In this document: positions 52,035 through 60,065 of the stretch, piece after piece
Numbering within the stretch: position 1 is the first letter of the stretch
How the letters are laid out: every line of letters starts with the position of its first letter
Assembly: GCF_002210285.1 (NCBI RefSeq)
Contig: NZ_MWQE01000007.1
Location: forward strand, 62,001 to 126,000
Reading direction: 5' to 3'
DNA: 64,000 nucleotides
From: Fibrobacter sp. UWR2
Lineage (GTDB): Bacteria > Fibrobacterota > Fibrobacteria > Fibrobacterales > Fibrobacteraceae
Notes under the pieces: generated by a model
What the model was told of the DNA's origin: nothing
Databases searched by the model: none
What the model saw: the letters and a program-made list of their open reading frames with translations, nothing else
Made by a program: the position numbers and the translations under genes

Positions 52035-52497
52035 CGCCACCCTCCGTCAAGCTCTCTCCATAGAACGCGGCATCGAATGCAGCAATATCTTCACTTGTCT
52101 GCAAACCATACTTGGCATTGAAGCGTTCAGGATTCCACAGTTCGAGAGTTTTACCGCGTGCCGGCACGTAAAGGACTTCGCCCTTTAGACCAGCATACTC
52201 CAACAAGATCTTAGGAAGTAAAATGCGGTTTTGACCATCGAGCTCCACCACGGTGGGCCAGAGGTTTCTCCGAACTAGGTCAGCTTGACGGCGGTCGGAC
52301 CGGCAGTCCAGGTCCGCCATGAACTTTTCGTATTCAGGTACAGTAAAGAACCTCAGGGTCTGATTCGGGCCACGCGTGACCACGAACTCATTCCCATCGG
52401 CTCCAACGAGCTGACGACGGAATTCCCTAGGGAAGGAAGTCCTTCCCTTTCCATCGATAGCCGTTTGGGCCTGACCTATGAAAGACGTAAAGTTCAT
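52021..52497 (-). CDS. mraZ: transcriptional regulator MraZ
   Basis: This 158-aa protein has two AbrB-like SpoVT domains: DGKGRTSFPREFRRQL near the start and LDGQNRILLPKILLEYAGLKGEVLYVPA in the second half. It represses the dcw cluster in E. coli and other bacteria. I chose the ATG at 52497 (MNFTSF) because it aligns with family starts; another ATG six codons upstream (52515) is possible. No Shine-Dalgarno sequence is obvious. It is the first gene of the cluster. Confidence 0.93.
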   Translation of the reverse strand: MNFTSFIGQAQTAIDGKGRTSFPREFRRQLVGADGNEFVVTRGPNQTLRFFTVPEYEKFMADLDCRSDRRQADLVRRNLWPTVVELDGQNRILLPKILLEYAGLKGEVLYVPARGKTLELWNPERFNAKYGLQTSEDIAAFDAAFYGESLTEGGDVNR

Positions 52498-52533
52498 ACT
52501 AGTTTTTTGACACATTTTACCACAACAGTGTAA

Positions 52534-52562
52534 AATCTACCCACTTTCAACCACTTTGGCAA
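52534..52562 (-). promoter_or_regulatory. dcw promoter with overlapping MraZ-box-like repeats
   Basis: On the minus strand TTGCCA (52562-52557), 17 bases, TAGATT (52539-52534). Two AAAGTGG repeats with a 10-base period lie in the spacer, and a further TTGTGG follows nearer the gene. In E. coli MraZ binds tandem TGGG-type repeats spaced 10 bases apart, so this layout fits autorepression. Confidence 0.65.
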
Positions 52563-52720
52563 GACATGTTACGTTTTTTGACACCCAAAGCATACAAAAA
52601 GCATACTTCGGGACGAGGTCCGGCTTCACATTACTACACATTAGTGCAGCAACAACAAAAAAAAATGACGCAACCCAGATTACAGCCGCCAACTCAGGCC
52701 CACTGCCCAAACCGCATTTT

Positions 52721-52726
52721 TATATT
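52721..52726 (+). promoter_or_regulatory. -10 box upstream of the type IX cargo-like gene
   Basis: TATATT at 52721-52726, giving a leader of about 20 bases that includes AAGGAG (52742-52747) six bases before the ATG. Unlike several genes here it is a leadered transcript. Confidence 0.5.
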
Positions 52727-52753
52727 TGCAAACAAATTATGAAGGAGTGTAAA

Positions 52754-53722
52754 ATGGGAACCCTTTTCAGAAAAACAACGTTCGCCCTCGCGGCAGTCCT
52801 CTTATCGGCCCAAAGCGCCATGGCCAACGTCCTCGAAGCGTTCACTGATGCAGACTCAATCGTCGCCGGAACCCGTTTCCCTGTTTACGTTTCTGCCAGA
52901 GGCGAAGGAGATTCGTTTGACCTAGAAGGAGCCGCCGGCCAATCGTACAACCTCTTTGCCACCAATAATGTTGCCATATACCAGTCGAAGGATTCGAACC
53001 AGCCGACCCTGAAGAACTATCTTGGGAAAATCGGCCCTTCCGGTGTAGATACGCTATGGCTCGAATACCCGCTAGAATATATACAAACGCTTACGGACCA
53101 CTTCCAAATCGGCGTCGGCTTAACAAATCACTTTCTTACAGTATTCCAGCCCCTAATCACATTCGCCAAAGCAACAACTACAGACAAAGACGGAATCCCG
53201 CTCACCTGGGAGCCCGTCAACCATGATCCCGACACCCACGAAGATGGATCACCCTACTTTCAGCAGACAAACACCGAAGTTGCATTAACCCTTATCGCGA
53301 TTAGCCCGATAACCATGGGCATCTGCAAGGAATGCGATTTCGACATCGTACTCGACTTCAGCACGAGTGCAGGCGTAACCGCCGAAGACGCGAAACTCGT
53401 CGACGGAATAACGACAATACTTCTCCGTTCCGAAAAAGATTTCGAAACCGAGACAGCGTCTATATCCGTCTGCGTGATGCGCAATTCCAACATACAGGCA
53501 ACCTACGGCAACATGCATTTCTTGAACAAGCCGTCGGCTTTACCGCAAGCGGAGCTTTCCAACGCGCTGTCATTGCCCGCCGCCTATACGGTCATGGACC
53601 TGCAAGGTCGAATCATCCGCAAGGGTGTCACGCATTCCGCAGACATCGACATGTCGTCGTTTGCAGCCGGTTCGTACATCGTAAAGATCGGAACCAATTA
53701 CCGCAAGATAAACGTCCGCTAA
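52754..53722 (+). CDS. secreted protein with type IX (Por) sorting domain
   Basis: This 322-aa protein, starting at the ATG with AAGGAG six bases upstream, has a signal peptide (MGTLFRKTTFALAAVLLSAQSAMA|NV). A beta-rich body follows. The last 70 residues (YTVMDLQGRIIRKGVTH ... FAAGSYIVKIGTN ... KINVR) match the C-terminal type A sorting domain of the type IX secretion system. The body is not a known enzyme. Cargo of this type is attached to or released from the cell surface. Confidence 0.75.
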   Translation: MGTLFRKTTFALAAVLLSAQSAMANVLEAFTDADSIVAGTRFPVYVSARGEGDSFDLEGAAGQSYNLFATNNVAIYQSKDSNQPTLKNYLGKIGPSGVDTLWLEYPLEYIQTLTDHFQIGVGLTNHFLTVFQPLITFAKATTTDKDGIPLTWEPVNHDPDTHEDGSPYFQQTNTEVALTLIAISPITMGICKECDFDIVLDFSTSAGVTAEDAKLVDGITTILLRSEKDFETETASISVCVMRNSNIQATYGNMHFLNKPSALPQAELSNALSLPAAYTVMDLQGRIIRKGVTHSADIDMSSFAAGSYIVKIGTNYRKINVR

Positions 53723-53737
53723 AAATCGCGTAAAAAA

Positions 53738-54316
53738 ATGAAAACCGCTCTTGCCGGAATTGCAGCTATCGTCACGGGCATCCTGCCCGCACTTGTGGGC
53801 TGCGCAGAAAAGATTACGGACGAACGCGACGGGCAAAAATACTCCGTCATAAAGATTGCGGATAAACTATGGTTTGCCGAGAACCTGAATTTCGAAACCG
53901 GCAATAGCAGTTGCCCCGAAGGCGACAACCGCAACTGCAGCAAGTACGGCAGGCTTTACACCCGCGACGATGCCCTCCGCGCATGCCCCAGCGGATGGAG
54001 GCTGCCGAACAATCAGGAAGTCGAAGAACTAGTCAAGGCCGCAGGCGGAATGTCCAAGGCGGGCGACGCACTAAAATCGAGTTCAGGCTGGTTCAAGAAG
54101 GGCAACGGATCCGACGCGCTCGGGTTCGCCGCACTGCCCGCAGGCTACTGGAGCCAGGGAAAATTCGACGGCATAGGCGGCTACGCCTATTTCTGGAGCA
54201 GCACCGATAGCGAAGACGGACTCGCCTACTACCTGTTCCTTGATTTCAGCAGCAAGGGAGCCTCGCTGAACGCCTTCGACAAGGGAACCGCCCGCTCTGT
54301 CCGCTGCGTAAAATAA
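53738..54316 (+). CDS. FISUMP-domain lipoprotein
   Basis: This 192-aa protein has a lipoprotein signal (LPALVGC, Cys about residue 22) followed directly by one FISUMP domain. The domain shows ITDERDGQKYSVIKI, WFAENLNF, YGRLYTRDDAL, CPSGWRLPNNQE, WSSTDSED and the terminal RSVRCVK. It is the compact version of the family. It lies 15 bases downstream of the type IX cargo-like gene and is probably co-transcribed. Confidence 0.85.
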   Translation: MKTALAGIAAIVTGILPALVGCAEKITDERDGQKYSVIKIADKLWFAENLNFETGNSSCPEGDNRNCSKYGRLYTRDDALRACPSGWRLPNNQEVEELVKAAGGMSKAGDALKSSSGWFKKGNGSDALGFAALPAGYWSQGKFDGIGGYAYFWSSTDSEDGLAYYLFLDFSSKGASLNAFDKGTARSVRCVK

Positions 54317-54321
54317 AAAGC

Positions 54322-55206
54322 TTACAAGTCATGATTGAACAACATGCATTTTTCGCATGTTGCACCCGCAGAGGCGCTGTCGCCGAAACGGCGCTCGGGA
54401 TTGGGGCAATGTTCTTCCGAACCATCGGGCAAGATCCAGATTTCGTCCTTGAACAAATCGCAGGGACCGCCGCCAAGATGCACGTCGAAAAAAAGACTCC
54501 CTTCGCAGCGCACGCGCGGGAACTGCGCCTGCAACGCTTCCAGCTCCCGACGAATTTCGCGAGCAGCCAGGCCCGAGATTCCGTATTCATTCCGCAAGCG
54601 CTCCCCCGCCGAGATAAACACCGGCAGGTTCCACTTGATGCGGACTATTCCGACAGAATCCGCCCAGTGCAAGATTTCCGGAGCAAAGCTTAAAAGTTTC
54701 CTGTGCAGTGTCACCTGGAGCGAGACACTCGCGACATTCCGTCCTGTCGCGGAGCCTGCACATAAACTGCGCGCCACACCAAGCAGGCGTTCGACATTCC
54801 GGCGCCAAGGCTCAAACGAAATTCCCGGCATCATCTCGTCGAACGCGGGATCCTCGAATCCCATGCAGCTCACCTTGATGTCGCTGCAGGCAAGGAGCAG
54901 ACGCTCCATCCCTGCAGCCGTTCCCCATATTCCAGGGAACGTTCCGTTTGTCGTCAGGTTGAGCGGGATTTTTTTCGCAGAACAATATTCGAGCAGTTCC
55001 GCAAATTTCGAATAAAGTAAAGGCTCCCCCATCGTACTCGGGATAACCTCGCGAAGTCCGCTCCCCGCATTTTTTTCAATCGCGGCCTTCGCGACCTCGA
55101 TAGGCATCTCGCCCATCCCGAAAGGCCGTCCCCGCTGGTTCAAGAAGCACAACGGGCAACGCAGGTTGCACTTGTCCGGATTCGTGAGGAGTGTGAGCCG
55201 GCGCAT
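54322..55206 (-). CDS. radical SAM protein with C-terminal Cys cluster
   Basis: This 294-aa protein carries the CxxxCxxC cluster near the N-terminus (DKCNLRCPLCFLNQ) that binds the radical SAM [4Fe-4S]. The GE motif (STMGEPLLY) and the strand LNLTTNGTF of the barrel follow. The C-terminal 60 residues have additional Cys (GPCDLFKDE, EHCPNPERR, TCEKCMLFNH), a possible auxiliary SPASM/twitch cluster. The substrate is unknown. The gene is 24 bases downstream of a thioredoxin-reductase-like gene on the same strand; that protein might supply electrons. Confidence 0.82.
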   Translation of the reverse strand: MRRLTLLTNPDKCNLRCPLCFLNQRGRPFGMGEMPIEVAKAAIEKNAGSGLREVIPSTMGEPLLYSKFAELLEYCSAKKIPLNLTTNGTFPGIWGTAAGMERLLLACSDIKVSCMGFEDPAFDEMMPGISFEPWRRNVERLLGVARSLCAGSATGRNVASVSLQVTLHRKLLSFAPEILHWADSVGIVRIKWNLPVFISAGERLRNEYGISGLAAREIRRELEALQAQFPRVRCEGSLFFDVHLGGGPCDLFKDEIWILPDGSEEHCPNPERRFGDSASAGATCEKCMLFNHDL

Positions 55207-55230
55207 CGCACAGATACCGCAGGTGTAGTC

Positions 55231-56100
55231 CTAACCTTCCCGCGTCTCCCGCAAATACTTGATGGCAGCAAGGCCCGCAATCGCGCCCTCGCCTACGGCG
55301 ACGGCGACCTGCAATGTACCACCGGTGCAGTCGCCCGCGGCAAACAGTCCGGGAACAGTCGTCATGAAGTTCCTGTCGAGTACAACGTTCCCGTTTTCGA
55401 AAGCCGCACCCGCCTTGCGGGCTAGGTCCATCGCGCTTGCGCTCCCGAGGGCAACGAACAGTCCGTCGAGCTTTATCTCGGATTCGTCCATGAACACGGC
55501 TCCGGCAAGCTGACCTTCGCCAAGCAACGCCTTGAGCGGACGCTTGTCAATCTTCACCGTCTCCGGAAATTCAGCCGTAACCTCGGCCCCATTGGTCAGG
55601 AGCGTCACGCTACCGGCAACATTCAAGAGTTCCTTGCACTCGTGGAGGGCGTATTCCCCAGCCCCGAGCACGGCGACATCCTTACCGCGATAGAAAAAGG
55701 CATCGCAAATCGCACAGTAACTCACTCCATGGCCTTCCAGTTCGGCCATCTTCGGCAGAGGCTGTTTTTTGCGGGCAGAACCCGTCGCCATGATGCATGC
55801 GCGGCCGCGGTATTCACCCTTTAGGCCTGTCGCCACGAACATCTTGCCGTCAAAGTACAGGTCCGTCACCTCGTCGTCAACGATTTGCGCCCCAAGACGT
55901 GCCGCCTGAGCCTTCCCTACAGCAAAAAGGTCCGAACCGGCCAGCGGCTTCTCCAGGCCATAGTAATTCTCTATCATATGGGCTTTCTCGAGCGCCCCGG
56001 AATCCTTGCCGACCAGCACGACGTCCAATCCGGACCTAAGTGCATACAAGCTAGCCGACACTCCAGCCGGTCCATAACCGATAATAATTACATCTGACAT
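55231..56100 (-). CDS. thioredoxin-reductase-like FAD oxidoreductase
   Basis: This 289-aa protein has the FAD-binding motif IIIGYGPAGVSASLYAL, the redox pair CAIC in VSYCAICDAFFY, a second Rossmann motif VLGAGEYAL, and the C-terminal FAD motif GLFAAGDCTGG. It is short (E. coli TrxB is 321 aa). After the second Rossmann motif, LLTNGAEV replaces the HRRxxxR that binds the NADPH 2'-phosphate, so NADPH use is uncertain. The start at 56100 has AGAGG before it. It is probably co-transcribed with the radical SAM gene. Confidence 0.85.
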   Translation of the reverse strand: MSDVIIIGYGPAGVSASLYALRSGLDVVLVGKDSGALEKAHMIENYYGLEKPLAGSDLFAVGKAQAARLGAQIVDDEVTDLYFDGKMFVATGLKGEYRGRACIMATGSARKKQPLPKMAELEGHGVSYCAICDAFFYRGKDVAVLGAGEYALHECKELLNVAGSVTLLTNGAEVTAEFPETVKIDKRPLKALLGEGQLAGAVFMDESEIKLDGLFVALGSASAMDLARKAGAAFENGNVVLDRNFMTTVPGLFAAGDCTGGTLQVAVAVGEGAIAGLAAIKYLRETREG

Positions 56101-56165
56101 AAAAACCTCTAACACAAAAATACGAAAAAAATTTATTTTAGTGTATATATAAAAGGACTATAACC

Positions 56166-57278
56166 ATGGATTGCAAAAAGCCACGCGACATGTTCGTCGA
56201 AGCAGGCTACGGCCCGAACTTCGCCGACCAGTTAATCCAGAATGCATTCAGCAAGCTCTTTGAAGGCGACCCCATCGATGAACGCGTCTGCTTTGAAGCC
56301 TCCGACGACATGGCCTACATCATCGACATCGGACACGACGATATCCGCTCCGAGGGCATGAGCTACGGCATGTTCATTGCGGCCCTCACCGGCCACGACA
56401 AACTGTTCCAGAAACTATGGAACTTCGCGAAGAAATACCTGCGCAACAACGACGGCCCGCACAAGGGTTACTACTCCTGGCAAGTTTCCACGACCGACTT
56501 CTCGATGATGGACCCGGGTGCCGCACCCGACGGCGAAGAATACATCGCCGCAGCCCTCCTGATTGCCGCCAACAAGTTTAACCGCGATGACTACAGGCAA
56601 GAAGCCATCGAACTCATCGACTGTATCAAGAACAAGCCGTTCAACGAACTCGTGGGCCCGATGATCGACCCCGAAAGGAAACTCATCAAGTTCTCCCCCG
56701 TACTCGGCAACGACTTTACCGACCCGAGTTACCACACCATAGCCTTCTACCGCGCCTTCGCCAAGGCCACCGGCGACAGCGAATGGTTCGAAATTGCAAA
56801 GAACAGCATTGAATACCTGAAAAAGGCCGCACACCCGGTCACCGGGCTCTGCGGCGACTACTCCGAATACGACGGCACACCCAAGGCCATGCCGTGGTTC
56901 CCCGAAAGCAACTGCTTCAGCGGCGACGCCTGGCGCGTTGCCCTCAACCTAAGTCTCGACTACGCGCTCAACCGCGGCGACGAGAGCGAAAAGGAAATCT
57001 GCACACGCCTGCTAAACTTCTTCGAAAGCCGCAGGCCCTACCTCTCGGACTACGCTACAGACGGCACGCCATACCCGAGGCAAGGCCGCAACGCCACTCC
57101 CGGAATTATCGCCATGAATGCAGCGGCAACACAAGTACTCGATTCGGAAGACCCGCTCATCAGGCCCTTCGTTAGGGACCTCGCGGCACTCTCCGTCCCG
57201 TTCCGTTTTTGGCGCTACTACGACGGTATGCTCTACATCATCGGCATACTCGCCACAGCCGGCAAGATTATCATCTAA
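56166..57278 (+). CDS. GH8 reducing-end-xylose-releasing exo-oligoxylanase (Rex-like)
   Basis: This 370-aa glycoside hydrolase of family 8 is like Rex of Bacillus halodurans, which removes xylose from the reducing end of xylo-oligosaccharides. SEGMSYGMFIA carries the proton donor Glu63, GYYSWQVSTT and DPGAAPDGEEYIAAALL form the substrate site (Asp122), and YYDGMLYIIG is a family end. There is no signal peptide, so it is cytoplasmic. The gene has AAGGA before the ATG and is followed by a FISUMP lipoprotein gene. It is full length. Confidence 0.88.
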   Translation: MDCKKPRDMFVEAGYGPNFADQLIQNAFSKLFEGDPIDERVCFEASDDMAYIIDIGHDDIRSEGMSYGMFIAALTGHDKLFQKLWNFAKKYLRNNDGPHKGYYSWQVSTTDFSMMDPGAAPDGEEYIAAALLIAANKFNRDDYRQEAIELIDCIKNKPFNELVGPMIDPERKLIKFSPVLGNDFTDPSYHTIAFYRAFAKATGDSEWFEIAKNSIEYLKKAAHPVTGLCGDYSEYDGTPKAMPWFPESNCFSGDAWRVALNLSLDYALNRGDESEKEICTRLLNFFESRRPYLSDYATDGTPYPRQGRNATPGIIAMNAAATQVLDSEDPLIRPFVRDLAALSVPFRFWRYYDGMLYIIGILATAGKIII

Positions 57279-57291
57279 AATAGGAGGACCT

Positions 57292-58218
57292 ATGCAAAAG
57301 AGAACCACCATCTCCATTTTCGCCATGATGGCCGCCTTCGCCCTCACCGCGTGCGAAGACATCCGCGTGCAGGAATTCCCCGACGGCTCTGTACGTATGG
57401 AAACGACCTACGTCAAGGACAAAAAGCAGGGTATCGAAAAGGAATACTACAACAACGGGACCCTCAAGCGCGAAACGAACTACAACGAAGACCGCAAGGA
57501 AGGCGTGCAGAAGGAATACTACGACGACGGCACCCTCCAGGCCGAGACTCCGTTCGCCGACGGCTACATCGAAGGCGAAGTTACGAAGTACCACAAGAAC
57601 GGCAAGATTGCCTCCAAGGCAAAGTACCAGAAGAACAAGCAGATTGAATTCGGTGAAGTTTTTGACCCCGATGGAAGTCCCGCTACCGACGGCAGCTACA
57701 AGGACCCGCGTGACGGTTACGCCTACCAGTGGATTCGCATCGGCACGCAGCTCTGGACTGCCGAGAACATGAACTTCGGCACCTACGAAGGATCCGTATG
57801 CAACCAGTGCAACCACTGGGGCCGCCTCTACAACTTCGAGAACGCCAAGAAGGCATGCCTCGAAGGTTTCCACATGCCCACCAAGGAAGAATGGAAGACG
57901 CTGCTCACCTTCGCCGAAACAAGTGGCAAGGTCGGCACCGTGCTCAAGGCCGGCTTCGGCTGGGACCCCATCAAGGAAGGCGGGAACGACTACGGCAACG
58001 GCAAGGACGAACTCGGGTTCGGCGTGAAGGCCGGTGGCGCTCACTTCGCGAAGAGCGACGTCCCGCTGAAGGACCGCAAGTTCGAAGATGCCGGTAAGAA
58101 AGCCTACCTCTGGACCGCCGAAGGCGAAGTACTCGTGTTCTACCACGACAAGGAAATCGCCAAGTTCGAAAAGTTCGATCCCGAATTCGGCGCCAGCCTC
58201 CGCTGCCTGAAAGACTAG
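57292..58218 (+). CDS. lipoprotein with MORN-like repeats and a FISUMP domain
   Basis: This 308-aa lipoprotein (lipobox ALTAC, Cys about residue 20) has a block of short repeats in its first half: KQGIEKEYYNNGTLKRETNY, KEGVQKEYYDDGTLQAE and IEGEVTKYHKNGKIASKAKY. These resemble YwqK/MORN-type repeats. One FISUMP domain follows: WIRIGTQLWTAENMNFG, GRLYNFENAK, GFHMPTKEEW and ASLRCLKD. GGAGG lies before the ATG at 57292. It is close behind the Rex gene, 13 bases apart. Confidence 0.82.
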   Translation: MQKRTTISIFAMMAAFALTACEDIRVQEFPDGSVRMETTYVKDKKQGIEKEYYNNGTLKRETNYNEDRKEGVQKEYYDDGTLQAETPFADGYIEGEVTKYHKNGKIASKAKYQKNKQIEFGEVFDPDGSPATDGSYKDPRDGYAYQWIRIGTQLWTAENMNFGTYEGSVCNQCNHWGRLYNFENAKKACLEGFHMPTKEEWKTLLTFAETSGKVGTVLKAGFGWDPIKEGGNDYGNGKDELGFGVKAGGAHFAKSDVPLKDRKFEDAGKKAYLWTAEGEVLVFYHDKEIAKFEKFDPEFGASLRCLKD

Positions 58219-58243
58219 GCTACAAACCTTTCAAACAAAAAAT

Positions 58244-58275
58244 CGCCCCGGCAAAGCCGGAGCGTTTTTTTTTAC
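58244..58275. terminator. bidirectional intrinsic terminator
   Basis: CGCCCCGGC-AAA-GCCGGAGCG, one mismatch, with T8-T10 on the plus side and A-rich sequence on the other side that gives a T run on the minus strand. It separates the convergent FISUMP and argJ genes. Confidence 0.8.
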
Positions 58276-58293
58276 TTAAGCGGTCTCTTACTC

Positions 58294-59511
58294 TTACGTT
58301 GTATATTCCGCGTTAATCTTCACGTAGCCATAGCTCAAGTCGCAGGTAAACGCGCTTGCGGATGCCTGCCCGATGTTGAGCACGAGCGTCACCTTGTATT
58401 CGCGCTGGCGTACCACCGCGTGGAGTGCCGCCGTCTGGGCTTCGTCAAGCTGGATGGGGCGCCCGCCTTCAAGCACCTTCACATCACCGAAGTACAGGTC
58501 GGTATGTTCAGCCACCATGTTGCAGCCGCTGGAGCCCGCGCTGCTGAGGATACGTCCCCAGTTCGGGTCTTCGCCGAACATCGCGCACTTTGCAAGGTTA
58601 CTCGTTCCGATGAAGCGAGCCATGCGGAGCGCTTCCTCGTGGCTTTCCGCCTTCTCGATGCGCAGCTCAATAAGCTTGGTAGCACCTTCACCGTCTCGCA
58701 CGATATCCTTCGCGAGGCTCTGCATGATAAGCATGAGTGCCGCACGGAACTCTCCCTGTTCGCTGAGGCTTAAGTCTTCGTAACGAAGTCCGCTCATGCC
58801 GTTTGCAAGCAGGATGCAGGTGTCATTCGTGCTGGTATCGCCGTCCACGGTAATGGCGTTGAAGGAATCCGCGATGTCGGCGCGGAATTCCGCAAAGAAG
58901 TCAATCGGGAGAGAAATATCGGTCGTGATGAAGGCAAGCATGGTCGCCATGTTCGGGTGGATCATGCCCGAACCCTTGCAGGCGCCGCCAATCGTAATCA
59001 CGCCCTTCTCCGTCTGGATTTCCACGGCGTGGCTCTTGAGGGCAAGGTCGGTCGTGAGGATGGCGCGGCCGAATTCTTCGGACGCATCGGCATGCAGTTT
59101 TTCCACGAGCCTCGGGATACCGGCTTCGATCTTGTCCATCGGCATCAGGTGGCCAATCACGCCCGTGCTGCATACGAGCACACTCTTCGGGGTAAGGCCC
59201 AGAGCTTCTTCGGTGAGGGTCGCCATGCGTTCGGCATCCTTGTATCCCTGTTCGCCGGTGCATGCGTTCGCATTGCCGCTGTTCACCACGACTGCCGTAG
59301 CAAAGTGAGCGTGTTCAAGAGCCGCCTTATCGTACAATACCGGAGCAGCCTTCACCTTGTTGGTGGTAAAAACGGCGAAGCAACGCGCGGCCTTTTCGCT
59401 CTTGAGGAGCGCCATGTCGGCATTGCCGCTAGCCTTGATGCCAGCGCAAATTCCAGAAGCGGTGAACCCCTTGGGGGAACATACGCCGCCATTATCCAGC
59501 AGATTGTACAT
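58294..59511 (-). CDS. argJ: bifunctional ornithine acetyltransferase/N-acetylglutamate synthase
   Basis: This 405-aa Ntn-hydrolase enzyme runs the recycling branch of arginine synthesis. The cleavage site and nucleophile Thr are in GSGMIHPNMATMLAF, and LVCSTGVIG and AVVVNSGNANACTG are typical of the family. I used the ATG at 59511, which has GGAGA before it; the longer frame adds 14 codons without similarity. It is transcribed towards the FISUMP gene. Confidence 0.95.
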   Translation of the reverse strand: MYNLLDNGGVCSPKGFTASGICAGIKASGNADMALLKSEKAARCFAVFTTNKVKAAPVLYDKAALEHAHFATAVVVNSGNANACTGEQGYKDAERMATLTEEALGLTPKSVLVCSTGVIGHLMPMDKIEAGIPRLVEKLHADASEEFGRAILTTDLALKSHAVEIQTEKGVITIGGACKGSGMIHPNMATMLAFITTDISLPIDFFAEFRADIADSFNAITVDGDTSTNDTCILLANGMSGLRYEDLSLSEQGEFRAALMLIMQSLAKDIVRDGEGATKLIELRIEKAESHEEALRMARFIGTSNLAKCAMFGEDPNWGRILSSAGSSGCNMVAEHTDLYFGDVKVLEGGRPIQLDEAQTAALHAVVRQREYKVTLVLNIGQASASAFTCDLSYGYVKINAEYTT

Positions 59512-59585
59512 ACTATCTCCTAAAAAGATGTTCTTTCGCAGGCGAGCGCCCACGAAGGCATGTTAAATTTTGTACTTTGTGGAGC

Positions 59586-60053
59586 ATGGAAAAGATCAAG
59601 TTTACACAAGAAGCTTTCGACAAACTCGTTAAAGACCTTGAAAATTTAAAAAATGTGGAACGTCCGCGCGTATTGCAAGAATTGGTTGATGCCCGTGCAC
59701 AGGGCGATTTGAGCGAAAACGCCGAATACCACGCCGCGAAGGAACGCCTTTCGTCCATCGACAATATCGAGATGCCCAGGTTGCAAGACCAGATTGCCCG
59801 CGCCGAAGTCGTCGCGTTCGACCCGAACTGCGACACCATCAAGTTCGGCGCAAAGGTGACGCTCCTCAACGCGAAGACCAAGAAGAACGTGGTGTACCAG
59901 CTGGTGAGCCCCGAAGAAGCCGACGCCCTCAACGGCAAAATCAGTTTCAAGAGCCCCATCGGTGCCGCCCTCATGGGCAAGAAGAAGGGCGAGACCATCG
60001 AGGTCACGACTCCGAGAGGCGTCAACAAGTTCGAAATTCTCGACATCAACTAG
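59586..60053 (+). CDS. greA: transcription elongation factor GreA
   Basis: This 155-aa factor rescues backtracked RNA polymerase by stimulating transcript cleavage. The acidic coiled-coil tip is RAQGDLSENAEYHAAKERL, and the C-terminal FKBP-like domain is clear (SPIGAALMGKKKGETIEV). The ATG at 59586 is 7 bases after TACTTT, with GGAG also present between. It shares a divergent promoter region with argJ. Confidence 0.97.
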   Translation: MEKIKFTQEAFDKLVKDLENLKNVERPRVLQELVDARAQGDLSENAEYHAAKERLSSIDNIEMPRLQDQIARAEVVAFDPNCDTIKFGAKVTLLNAKTKKNVVYQLVSPEEADALNGKISFKSPIGAALMGKKKGETIEVTTPRGVNKFEILDIN

Positions 60054-60065
60054 GCCAACCTGTCC

